Source: JBDSSS01 sp039928615 (GTDB taxonomy: Bacteria > Actinomycetota > Actinomycetes > Actinomycetales > Dermatophilaceae). From it: a stretch of DNA of 38,494 nt. The position numbers and the translations under genes are program-made. The stretch is taken from positions 1 to 38,494 of the forward strand of contig JBDSSS010000006.1 in assembly GCA_039928615.1 (NCBI GenBank), in the 5' to 3' direction. Position 1 is the first letter of the stretch, and each line of letters begins with the position of its first letter. This document shows, piece by piece, positions 19,992 through 26,861 of this stretch. A model generated the notes under the pieces. The model did not search any database and was not told the origin of the DNA. It saw only the letters and a program-made list of their open reading frames with translations.

Positions 19992-21224
19992 TCAGCGGTC
20001 CCACTGGCGGTGGAGGACGAGCGCCCGCACGTCGGTCAGCGAGGCGACCTGGTCGACGACGACCCTCAGCCGGGCGTCGTCGCCGCCGGCGTCGCGGAAG
20101 TCGGCGCGGAGGTCGGGGTCGAGCAGCTCCTCGGGGCGGGCGGCATACGACGCGGCGAGGGAGCGCACGACATCGCGCTGCTCTGCCATCACCGCGAGCC
20201 GTTCCCCCGTCGTCATGACGAAGTGGTTGGCCACCGCCTTGAGCACCGAGCACTCGGCGCGCAGCCCGTCGGGGACGACGAGGTCGGCGCCGAAGCGGGT
20301 CAGCTCCCCGGTCCCGTGCCGCTCCCGGGTGGCCTGCTCGACGACGAGGACGAAGTGCCCGATCAGCCGGCTCGTCATGTCCTTGAGGCCCGCCAGCGAG
20401 CCGCGCGAGCCGTCGTATGCCGCCGGCAGCACTCCCGAGGCGAGCAGCCGTTCGAGCGCCGCGCCCAGGGCGTCGGCCCCGAGGTCGGGTGCGTAGGTGC
20501 TCGCCGCCACCTCGAGCACCACCGCCATGTCGCCGGCGGAGTGCAGCACCCGAGGGTCGAGCCAGCCCGAGGCGATGGCGTCCTCGACGTCATGGACCGA
20601 GTAGGCGACGTCGTCGGACCAGTCCATCACCTCTGCCTCGAGGCACCGCCGGCCAGGCTCTGCACCGTCGCGAACCCACTCGAAGGCAGGCTGGTCCGAC
20701 GGATAGACCCCGAATTTGGCTGTGGGGTAAGGGCCCTCACCCCGGCTCCACGGATACTTCGTCGTCGCATCGAGACTGGCCCGGGTGAGGTTGAGCCCGG
20801 CCGAGGTGCCGTCGGCGTGAAACCGCTTGGCCTCCAGACGGGTCAGCATCCGCAGCGTCTGGGCATTGCCCTCGAAGCCGCCGATGTCCGCCGCGATGTC
20901 GTTGAGCACGGTCTCGCCGTTGTGCCCGAAGGGCGGGTGCCCGAGGTCGTGGGAGAGGCACGCCGTGTCGACGACGTCGGCGCTGCACCCAAGGGCAGCC
21001 CCGAACTCCCGACCGATCTGGGCCACCTCGAGCGAGTGGGTCAGCCGGTTGCGGACGAAGTCGTCGTGACCCGGCGCGAGCACCTGGGTCTTGGCGGCCA
21101 GGCGGCGCAGCCCGGCGGAGTGGACGACCCTGGCCCGGTCCCGGGCGAAGTCGTCGCGGTCGGCCCGCTTCTGGGCAGGGTCCTCCGCGACCCAGCGCTC
21201 ACGGTCCCGACCCTCGTAGCCCAC
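19992..21224 (-). CDS. dgt: Deoxyguanosinetriphosphate triphosphohydrolase-like protein
   Basis: HD-domain phosphohydrolase that removes triphosphate from dNTPs, 410 residues. Metal and catalytic residues are visible: R-L-T-His63-S-L-E, S-His92-Asp93-L-G-H96-P-P-F-G-H101 and the later M-D-W-S-D-D-V-A-Y-S. The fold and length fit the actinobacterial type-2 dGTPase-like group. It lies 51 bp upstream of dnaG on the same strand, the same order as in Mycobacterium tuberculosis, linking nucleotide-pool control with replication initiation. No allosteric assignment can be made from sequence. Confidence 0.92.
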   Translation of the reverse strand: MGYEGRDRERWVAEDPAQKRADRDDFARDRARVVHSAGLRRLAAKTQVLAPGHDDFVRNRLTHSLEVAQIGREFGAALGCSADVVDTACLSHDLGHPPFGHNGETVLNDIAADIGGFEGNAQTLRMLTRLEAKRFHADGTSAGLNLTRASLDATTKYPWSRGEGPYPTAKFGVYPSDQPAFEWVRDGAEPGRRCLEAEVMDWSDDVAYSVHDVEDAIASGWLDPRVLHSAGDMAVVLEVAASTYAPDLGADALGAALERLLASGVLPAAYDGSRGSLAGLKDMTSRLIGHFVLVVEQATRERHGTGELTRFGADLVVPDGLRAECSVLKAVANHFVMTTGERLAVMAEQRDVVRSLAASYAARPEELLDPDLRADFRDAGGDDARLRVVVDQVASLTDVRALVLHRQWDR

Positions 21225-21316
21225 ACCGGAACTCTATGCGGGAGCCGGGTCGGCGGCCGGGAGGGGAGCATACTGAGCCATGGAGCCGACCAGGCTTCCA
21301 ACCGAGGGAGCTCGCC

Positions 21317-21448
21317 ATGGGCGACAAGTCACCGAAGTCCCACATGTCCACCAAGGCCAAATCGCTCAAGGAGAAGCGTGCCGACAAGCACGCGAAGAGC
21401 GCGGCCAAGGACCACACCGAGATCATCGCGCCGAAGAGCAAGCGCTGA
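21317..21448 (+). CDS. Lys-rich 43-residue protein
   Basis: A tiny, strongly basic protein, MGDKSPKSHMSTKAKSLKEK continuing to a K-S-K-R end. About 12 of 43 residues are Lys. It has a good ribosome site (GAGGGAG, 7 nt upstream) and a possible -10 (CATACT near 21270). Its low Arg and high Lys content is unlike random translation of this GC-rich DNA, which supports a real gene. Similar short M-G-D-K-S-P-K proteins are widespread in actinobacteria without known function; nucleic-acid binding is only a guess. Divergent from dgt. Confidence 0.85.
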   Translation: MGDKSPKSHMSTKAKSLKEKRADKHAKSAAKDHTEIIAPKSKR

Positions 21449-21461
21449 CGGATCCCGTCGG

Positions 21462-22100
21462 TCAGCCGAGCTCGGCCCGGGCACGACGCACCCAGGCCGG
21501 CTCGGCGCCATACCGCTGTGGAGGGATCAGCCGCAGCGCCGCGCAGTCCTCGACGAGCTGGGCCATCCGCGACTCGCGGGTGGCCTCTCGTTTGGCCGTG
21601 ACGACCCAGCTCGTCGCGATCCGGCGGTAGGTGGGAGTGGCCGCGTCCCAGAACGCCGAGGCCGTGGGGTCGGCCCGCAGCAGCACCTCGTAGCCGTCGG
21701 GCCAGGCGAGGTCGCGGTTTTCGTAGGCGTAGACGCCCGACCGGTCCTCACGGCGCCTCGCGAAGGCGGCGAGGCCGGCCGGACGCATCCGGCCCTCGGC
21801 GGTCAGCTCCGCCACGGACGCGATGTTGATGGCGCTCCAGTTGCTCCCCGGCTTGCGGGGGGTCCAGCGCTGGCGACGGGTGTCCTCGTCGATCCGTTGG
21901 GCGACAGAGTCGATCCACCCGAAGCAGAGCGCCTCCCGGACCGCCTCGGCCCACTGGAGCCCCAGCGGCCGGACATGCTTCTTGTGCAGGCCCATCCACA
22001 GCTCGGTCTTGCTCTCGTGGTGGGCCTCGAGCCAGGCCCGGAAGTCTGCGGCGTCGTCGAAGAAGGTCGCCGGCCGCTCTTCTGATCCGCCCTCCCGCAT
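21462..22100 (-). CDS. YdeI/OmpD-associated family protein
   Basis: A 212-residue cytoplasmic protein of the YdeI/OmdA group. The core is recognisable: F-F-D-D-A-A-D-F-R-A-W-L-E near 13-25, E-L-W-M-G-L-H-K-K, E-A-L-C-F-G-W-I-D-S, then R-R-Q-R-W-T-P-R-K-P-G-S-N-W-S near 75-89. The family has been linked to resistance to cationic peptides in some bacteria, but the biochemical role is open. Start: ATG 22100 has CATCAT exactly 6 nt upstream, fitting a leaderless transcript; a GTG at 22127 is the alternative and would add nine residues. Convergent with the small basic protein gene. Confidence 0.85.
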   Translation of the reverse strand: MREGGSEERPATFFDDAADFRAWLEAHHESKTELWMGLHKKHVRPLGLQWAEAVREALCFGWIDSVAQRIDEDTRRQRWTPRKPGSNWSAINIASVAELTAEGRMRPAGLAAFARRREDRSGVYAYENRDLAWPDGYEVLLRADPTASAFWDAATPTYRRIATSWVVTAKREATRESRMAQLVEDCAALRLIPPQRYGAEPAWVRRARAELG

Positions 22101-22165
22101 CCTCTGATGATGCCAGCCGCCACCCACACGCTCACGGGAACGGCCGGGGCTGGGAGGATCGACCG

Positions 22166-22876
22166 GTGACCCACCCGAGCTCCGACACCGACCGGATCGC
22201 CCTCGCCGCCCTCGACAACGCGCGCTGGTGCGACGCGGTCTGCCGCAGCCACGGCGTCGTCGGCGCCACCGACGGCCTGGCCTGGACCAGCCCGCTGCGC
22301 ACCCCGCCCTACTACCCCGACGTCGTGACCCTCTCCCCCGACGCCGAGGAGTACGCGCTGCTCGCTCGGGTCGACGCGAGCGACGGCTGCTCGGTCAAGG
22401 ACAGCTACGCCAGCCTCGACCTCTCCATGGAGGACTTCGCCCGGCTCGTCGAGGGTGAGTGGCTCTGGCACGACCGCCCGGCCGCTGGCGGAGGCGACGG
22501 TCGTCGCTGGTCACGGGTCACCACGGCCGCGTCGATGCGCGCCTGGGTCAGCGCCTGGTCCCCCGACCCCGAGGACGAGCGGATCCTCCCGCCGTCCCTG
22601 CTCGACGAGCCGGGCGTCGTCGTGCTGTCGGGCAGCGACGAGCGGGGCGCCGTCGTCGCGGGAGCCGTGCTCACCGTCGGCGACACGGTCGCGGGCCTCG
22701 GCAACCTCTTCAGCCGCGACGGTGACGTGGCCGCCACCTGGCTGGGAGCCGTCGCGGCCGCGCGTGAGGTCGTGGGCGGCATACCGCTCGTCGGGTGGGA
22801 GGCCGGTGCCTCGCTGGCCGCAGCCGACGCCGCCGGGTGCGAGCGGATCGGCCCGCTCACGGTGTGGATCCGCTAG
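22166..22876 (+). CDS. Hypothetical protein, possibly GNAT-like
   Basis: A 236-residue protein, GTG start with GGGAGGA about 8 nt before it. The N-terminal half has A-L-D-N-A-R-W-C-D-A-V-C-R-S-H-G and a P-P-Y-Y-P-D-V-V-T motif. The C-terminal half alternates strands and helices (G-A-V-V-A-G-A-V-L-T-V, then L-G-N-L-F-S-R-D-G, then A-A-R-E-V-V-G-G) and ends G-C-E-R-I-G-P-L-T-V-W, which resembles the closing strands of an acetyltransferase fold. I see no clear acetyl-CoA loop, so the class is tentative. Convergent with dusB, 6 bp apart. The I-P in G-G-I-P-L uses the very rare ATA codon, created by a GTATGCCG site. Confidence 0.75.
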   Translation: MTHPSSDTDRIALAALDNARWCDAVCRSHGVVGATDGLAWTSPLRTPPYYPDVVTLSPDAEEYALLARVDASDGCSVKDSYASLDLSMEDFARLVEGEWLWHDRPAAGGGDGRRWSRVTTAASMRAWVSAWSPDPEDERILPPSLLDEPGVVVLSGSDERGAVVAGAVLTVGDTVAGLGNLFSRDGDVAATWLGAVAAAREVVGGIPLVGWEAGASLAAADAAGCERIGPLTVWIR

Positions 22877-22882
22877 CGGCGG

Positions 22883-24103
22883 TCAGCCCCCGCTGACGCT
22901 GAGCTCGGCCTGCGCGATCGTGTGCCGGTGCTCCTCGGACAGCTCGCGTGACTCGAGCCAGTGCTCCGGCAGCGCGACCTTCCGCGACGAGCCGGCCCGA
23001 CCGCGCTGACCCTCGGCAGCCTCGCCCGGCCACGGGGCGTCCGCGTCGAGGGTGGCGATGAGCGCGTCGAGGGCGGCGAGCGAGTCGACGAGGGCGAGCG
23101 AGTGGCGCACGGTCGAGCCGGCCGGGAACCCCTTGAGGTACCAGGCGATGTGCTTGCGGATGTCGCGGCAGGCACGCTCCTCGTCGCCATAGAAGTCGCA
23201 GAGGTATGCCGTGTGCGTCCGCATCGTGGCGGTGACCTCGCCGAGGGTCGGGGTCACCCGCACCACCGAGCCGGCGAAGGCCGCGGCGAGGTCGGTGAAC
23301 AGCCACGGGCGGCCGAGGCAGCCACGGCCGACGACGACGCCGTCGCACCCGGTCTCGGCGACCATCCGCAACGCGTCCTCGGCCGACCAGATGTCGCCGT
23401 TGCCGAGCACGGGAATGGTCGTCACGGTCTGCTTGAGCAGCCGGATCGCCTCCCAGTCGGCGGTGCCGGAGTAGGCCTGAGAGGCGGTCCGGCCGTGGAG
23501 CGCGACGGCGGCGACACCCTCCTGCTCGGCCGCGAGCGCGGCGTCGAGGTAGGTGAGGTGGGTGTCGTCGATCCCCTTGCGCATCTTGACCGTCACCGGG
23601 ATGTCGCGCCTCGCGCCCTCCTCGACGACGGCGCCGACGATGGCCCGGAAGAGGTCCTTCTTCCACGGCAGCGCCGACCCGCCGCCCTTGCGGGTCACCT
23701 TGGGCACGGGGCAGCCGAAGTTGAGGTCGATGTGGTCGGTCCGGTCCTCTGAGACGAGCATCCGGGCCGCGGCTCGCGCCGTCGCGGGGTCGACGCTGTA
23801 GAGCTGGATCGAGCGCGGGTCCTCCTCCGGGTCGTGCTCGATGAGGCGCATCGACTCCGGGGTGCGCTCGACGAGGGCTCGCGAGGTGATCATCTCGCTG
23901 ACGTAGAGGCTCGTCGCGCCGGACGCCCCACCCAGGGCCTTGCCCTCGTTGCCCGACTCGCGGCAGAGGCGCCGGAAGGCGCGGTTGGTGATGCCGGCCA
24001 TCGGGGCGAGCACGACGGGTGAGCCGAGGACGTGACGCCCGATCCGCAGCGGGGGCAGCACGGCGCCCGGGGCGGTCGCGGTCTCGGTCAGCAGGTCGGT
24101 CAC
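22883..24103 (-). CDS. dusB: tRNA-dihydrouridine synthase, DusB-like
   Basis: FMN- and NADPH-dependent enzyme reducing uridines in the tRNA D-loop, 406 residues. The TIM-barrel begins P-V-V-L-A-P-M-A-G-I-T-N near 29-40. The catalytic cysteine is Cys131 in N-F-G-C-P-V-P-K-V-T-R-K-G-G-G-S-A-L. V-K-M-R-K-G and G-N-G-D-I-W are phosphate and flavin contacts. An acidic/basic C-terminal helical domain follows. GTG 24103 is chosen because the conserved region begins soon after and GATGAT ends 6 nt upstream, which suggests leaderless expression. The subgroup is inferred; other Dus classes are possible. Confidence 0.92.
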   Translation of the reverse strand: MTDLLTETATAPGAVLPPLRIGRHVLGSPVVLAPMAGITNRAFRRLCRESGNEGKALGGASGATSLYVSEMITSRALVERTPESMRLIEHDPEEDPRSIQLYSVDPATARAAARMLVSEDRTDHIDLNFGCPVPKVTRKGGGSALPWKKDLFRAIVGAVVEEGARRDIPVTVKMRKGIDDTHLTYLDAALAAEQEGVAAVALHGRTASQAYSGTADWEAIRLLKQTVTTIPVLGNGDIWSAEDALRMVAETGCDGVVVGRGCLGRPWLFTDLAAAFAGSVVRVTPTLGEVTATMRTHTAYLCDFYGDEERACRDIRKHIAWYLKGFPAGSTVRHSLALVDSLAALDALIATLDADAPWPGEAAEGQRGRAGSSRKVALPEHWLESRELSEEHRHTIAQAELSVSGG

Positions 24104-24120
24104 GGCTCGATCATCCCAAA

Positions 24121-24828
24121 TCAGCCGCGCTCCACCGAATCGGTGAAGCGCAGCACCGCGTCGGCGAAGGCTCTCGGCTGGTCGAGGTTGGACAGGTGAC
24201 CGGCTCGGCGCACCACCTCGACCCGGACGTCGGACCCCGCACGCACGAACGCCCTCGTCCCGAGGCGGAACTGGTCGAACTGCCCGTTGAGCAGCAGGAC
24301 CGGGCAGGTGAGCTCGCGCAGCATCGACGGCCGGCAGTGGGTCATCACCTCGCCCCAGGCCGCCGCGGTCGGCGTGAAGTAGTAGCCGCCGGCGATGACC
24401 GGGTCGACCCGCTCCGGCGGGTAGAGCCGGTGCAGGACCCGGTCGTTGACCCGCGTCATCCGGGCCGGGCCGATGCGGTCGGTGAGCCGGGCGACGCCGC
24501 GGTAGAGCGCTGCCCCCGCACCGGTCGGGCTCGTGCTGCAGTCGGCCAGGACGAGGCCGACGAGCGCGGAGGGGTGGTGAGCGGCATACGCCATGGCCGC
24601 GTAGCCGCCGAGCGAGTGGCCCACGAGCACCGGCGCGACGTGCGCGCGGACAGTCTCGTCGATCACCTCGGCACACCGCTCGAGCGTGAAATCCTCGTCG
24701 GCCCTCGCGCCGTGGCCGGGCAGGTCGACGAGCGTCACGCCGACCCGGCCGCGCAACAGCGGCAGCTGCGGCGCCCACTGGGTGCTCGACAGGCGGGAGC
24801 CGTGGACGAGGACGAGGTGGGCAGCCAC
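24121..24828 (-). CDS. Alpha/beta-hydrolase
   Basis: A 235-residue soluble hydrolase. Oxyanion-hole motif L-V-H-G-S at 7-11, nucleophile elbow G70-H-S72-L-G-G, acid in L-N-G-Q-F-D and catalytic His in R-R-A-G-H-L-S-N, all in the usual order. A cap region lies between residues about 95 and 165. Substrate cannot be inferred; candidates include esters or hydrolytic steps in small-molecule metabolism. GTG 24828 is preferred because the first beta-strand starts at once and CATCCT stands 6 nt upstream. Divergent from the sulfurtransferase gene with only 25 bp between the starts. Confidence 0.88.
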   Translation of the reverse strand: MAAHLVLVHGSRLSSTQWAPQLPLLRGRVGVTLVDLPGHGARADEDFTLERCAEVIDETVRAHVAPVLVGHSLGGYAAMAYAAHHPSALVGLVLADCSTSPTGAGAALYRGVARLTDRIGPARMTRVNDRVLHRLYPPERVDPVIAGGYYFTPTAAAWGEVMTHCRPSMLRELTCPVLLLNGQFDQFRLGTRAFVRAGSDVRVEVVRRAGHLSNLDQPRAFADAVLRFTDSVERG

Positions 24829-24853
24829 AGCCCGAGGATGCCACGATGGCGAC
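24829..24853. promoter_or_regulatory. 25-bp divergent start region
   Basis: The hydrolase (minus) and sulfurtransferase (plus) starts are 25 bp apart. CATCCT (minus, 24835-24840) and CACGAT (plus, 24842-24847) each end 6 nt before their GTG. Both -35 regions would have to lie inside the opposite gene, so the two units probably compete or are coregulated. Confidence 0.45.
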
Positions 24854-25687
24854 GTGACCCACCTGATCAGCGCCGGCCAGCTCGCCGAGGAGCTCGAGGA
24901 GCTCGTCGTCATCGACGTGCGGTGGACCCTGTCCGTCGGCACCCCCTCCCCCGGTCGCGAGGACTACCTCGCCGGGCACGTCCCGGGGGCCTTCTTCGTC
25001 GACCTCGACACCGAGCTCGCCGCACCGCCGGGTGAGGGAGGCCGCCACCCGCTGCCCGACCCGAGCGTCGTCGAGTCCGCGCTGCGCCGTTGCGGCGTCG
25101 AGTCCGACAGCCGCGTCGTCGTCTACGACGGGCGCGACTCGTTCGCCGCGGCACGGGCCTGGTGGGTGCTTCGCTGGGTGGGTGTCTCCGACGTGCGCGT
25201 GCTCGACGGCGGGTATGCCGCGTGGCTGGCCGCGGGCCTGCCGGTCGGCGCCGAGGAACCGGACGACGCTGACGGCGACGTCGCCGCGGTGGCCGGCTGG
25301 CTGCCGACGACCGATGCGGCCGGCATCGCCGACCTCGCCCGGGACGGCCTCGTCCTCGACGCTCGAGCGCCGGAGCGGTATGCCGGCGTGACCGAGCCGC
25401 TCGACCCGGTGGCCGGGCACATCCCCGGCGCCGTCAACAGCCCGACCTCGGCCTGGCTCGCGGCCGACGGGACCTTCCGCCCCGACCTCGCCGAGCACTG
25501 GGCGCAGGTGAGCGCCGGGCACGAGGACGAGCCGGTCGCGGTCTACTGCGGGTCGGGCGTCACCGCGGCCCACCACCTGCTCGCCCTGGCCGAGCTCGGG
25601 GTCGAGGGCGCGCTCTACCCGGGCTCGTGGAGCGAGTGGGTCCGCGACCCGTCCCGGCCGGTGGCGACGGGCCCGAACCCCGGCTGA
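24854..25687 (+). CDS. sseA: 3-mercaptopyruvate sulfurtransferase (tandem rhodanese)
   Basis: Two rhodanese domains, about 5-130 and 155-275, total 277 residues. The N-terminal domain is inactive: the position of the cysteine is taken by Asp (V-V-Y-D92-G-R-D). The C-terminal domain has the active Cys232 in Y-C-G-S-G-V-T-A. The C-G-S-G-V-T loop is the type associated with 3-mercaptopyruvate as donor, whereas thiosulfate enzymes have C-R-K-G-V-T. Expected role: transferring sulfur from mercaptopyruvate to thiols or cyanide. GTG start is set by the CACGAT hexamer 6 nt upstream and the first strand; there is no Shine-Dalgarno. A hairpin (GCCCC-N5-GGGGC, 25688-25702) follows the stop. Confidence 0.9.
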   Translation: MTHLISAGQLAEELEELVVIDVRWTLSVGTPSPGREDYLAGHVPGAFFVDLDTELAAPPGEGGRHPLPDPSVVESALRRCGVESDSRVVVYDGRDSFAAARAWWVLRWVGVSDVRVLDGGYAAWLAAGLPVGAEEPDDADGDVAAVAGWLPTTDAAGIADLARDGLVLDARAPERYAGVTEPLDPVAGHIPGAVNSPTSAWLAADGTFRPDLAEHWAQVSAGHEDEPVAVYCGSGVTAAHHLLALAELGVEGALYPGSWSEWVRDPSRPVATGPNPG

Positions 25688-25711
25688 GCCCCCGACCGGG
25701 GCGAGGGTGGC

Positions 25712-25750
25712 GCAGGCTCTGCGCCCTCAGGGGGGCCCGAAGCCTGCATC
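25712..25750. repeat. Hairpin repeat, copy A
   Basis: Arms GCAGGCT (25712-25718) and AGCCTGC (25741-25747) with an inner GCCC/GGGC stem. Aligned without gaps to copy B (26758-26796), 30 of 39 positions match, and the pair 25717/25742 (C-G) replaces G-C in copy B, a compensating change. The stop codon of the AbiEi/DUF559-like gene lies inside this hairpin. Confidence 0.75.
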
Positions 25751-26692
25751 CCTGAGCCGGACGGCGCAGCCTCGGCTCCGGCAGGGCCGAGCCCGACCGG
25801 TCCAGCCCCGGCTGCGGAAGATCGCCTCGAGCTCGAGGGCGAAGGCGCACTGCCCGCCGCAGACGTCGGGCCAGAAGCCGCGGATGGTCAGCCATGACCC
25901 GGCTGCGTTGCGCCGGTCGCGGCGACCGTCCCGCTGCTGGGCCCGCCACCCGGCATGCCCGGCCCGGCCGTCGATCTCGACGATGACGAAAACGTCGCGG
26001 TAGGTGTTGTCGCGGGCCGTGGAGCCCGGGCCGGGCTGCTGCATGACCCCGACCGGCAGGCCGTGCGCGCGCTCGACGTCGCGGAGGTACCGTCGCTCGG
26101 CGCTGCTCTCGACACCACCGGCCACGTCGCCGAGGATCTCGAGGAGCAGGCTGCGGCCGGGTTGGCTCGGTCGATCGGCCAGCGCGACCTCGAGCCGCTG
26201 CGGCGTCGTGAGCCACTGCTGGCAGGCGCGAGCGACGAGGGCGACGGTCTCGTCGACGCTCGCTCCCTCGACGAGGTCCAGCACGGTGTGCTCGGCCGTG
26301 GTCCGGTGCGGCCAGGCGGTCTCGTGGGTGCGCTCGACGGCGTGCCGACGACGACGGACGACCACGCCGGGCAACGGGTCCGGCATGCGCGTCGGCGGCA
26401 CGGTGATCTCCAGCCCCTCCCCCGGTGACCGAAGCAGTCCCCAAGCGTATCCGGCGCTCCGCCCCGACAGGGCCGACGGCAGGCCCACGCTGAGCAGGGC
26501 CGCCACCGCAGTCGTCGTCCAGTCGTCACGCCCGGGGACCGTGAGGTAGACGCCGGCGTGGAGCCGGACCCAGCGACCCGAGTCGACCCGGCAGCGGATC
26601 GCCTTGGGGCTCATGCCGGCCGCCACGGCCTGCCGCCGAGTGACGAGGCCACCCTGTCCCTTGACGAGCGCGTCGAGTCGTCGGTCGTGCAC
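25727..26692 (-). CDS. AbiEi-like wHTH plus DUF559/Vsr-like nuclease fusion protein
   Basis: 321 residues in two parts. Residues about 1-55 (L-V-K-G-Q-G-G-L-V-T-R-R-Q-A-V-A-A-G) followed by W-V-R-L-H-A-G-V-Y resemble the winged-helix start of AbiEi-type antitoxins. Residues about 190-290 resemble the DUF559/Vsr-like endonuclease fold: Y-R-D-V, then V-I-V-E-I-D-G-R-A-G-H, then Q-R-D-G-R-R-D and L-T-I-R-G-F-W-P-D-V, with acidic residues where a PD-(D/E)xK enzyme needs them. No AbiEii toxin is adjacent, so this is not a standard type IV toxin-antitoxin pair. The GTG start has GGAGCAGG upstream. The gene is bracketed by two related hairpins. Domain assignments are from pattern recognition; activity is unproven. 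Confidence 0.78.
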   Translation of the reverse strand: MHDRRLDALVKGQGGLVTRRQAVAAGMSPKAIRCRVDSGRWVRLHAGVYLTVPGRDDWTTTAVAALLSVGLPSALSGRSAGYAWGLLRSPGEGLEITVPPTRMPDPLPGVVVRRRRHAVERTHETAWPHRTTAEHTVLDLVEGASVDETVALVARACQQWLTTPQRLEVALADRPSQPGRSLLLEILGDVAGGVESSAERRYLRDVERAHGLPVGVMQQPGPGSTARDNTYRDVFVIVEIDGRAGHAGWRAQQRDGRRDRRNAAGSWLTIRGFWPDVCGGQCAFALELEAIFRSRGWTGRARPCRSRGCAVRLRDAGFGPP

Positions 26693-26755
26693 GGCCCGAG
26701 CCTGCTCCGACTCCCGATAGGCCGGGGCGATTCGTCCACAACCTCCGTCGGTCCC

Positions 26756-26795
26756 GTGCAGGGTTTGCGCCCCCCTGGGGGCTCAAACCCTGCAC
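26756..26795. repeat. Hairpin repeat, copy B
   Basis: Perfect 12-bp arms GTGCAGGGTTTG (26756-26767) and CAAACCCTGCAC (26784-26795), then one mismatch and an inner GCCCCC/GGGGGC stem. It lies 64 bp upstream of the AbiEi/DUF559-like start and matches copy A at that gene's 3' end. No T-tract. Confidence 0.85.
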
Positions 26796-26805
26796 CACGA
26801 CGTCA

Positions 26806-26840
26806 GTATGCCGCCGAGCTCCGTGAGCTCGGCGGCATAC
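26806..26840 (-). terminator. glyS terminator built from two inverted GTATGCCG words
   Basis: Perfect 16-bp arms (26806-26821 and 26825-26840) with a CGT loop. Each arm starts, reading inward, with GTATGCCGCCGAGCTC, so the outer ends are the overrepresented octamer in opposite orientations. It is 21 bp beyond the glyS stop on the minus strand. Confidence 0.88.
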
Positions 26841-26861
26841 CTCTCGTGCGTGGTGGAGGGG

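Noticed and set aside
18348..22085. Plus-strand open frame of about 1245 codons across dnaG, dgt and beyond
   Set aside because: It runs antisense through three recognised genes and has no motif; it is an artefact of third-position GC.
25712..26796. Insertion sequence around the AbiEi/DUF559-like gene
   Set aside because: No transposase, no clear target-site duplication, and the hairpins are each palindromic rather than forming one pair of terminal inverted repeats. Kept only as a possible cassette.
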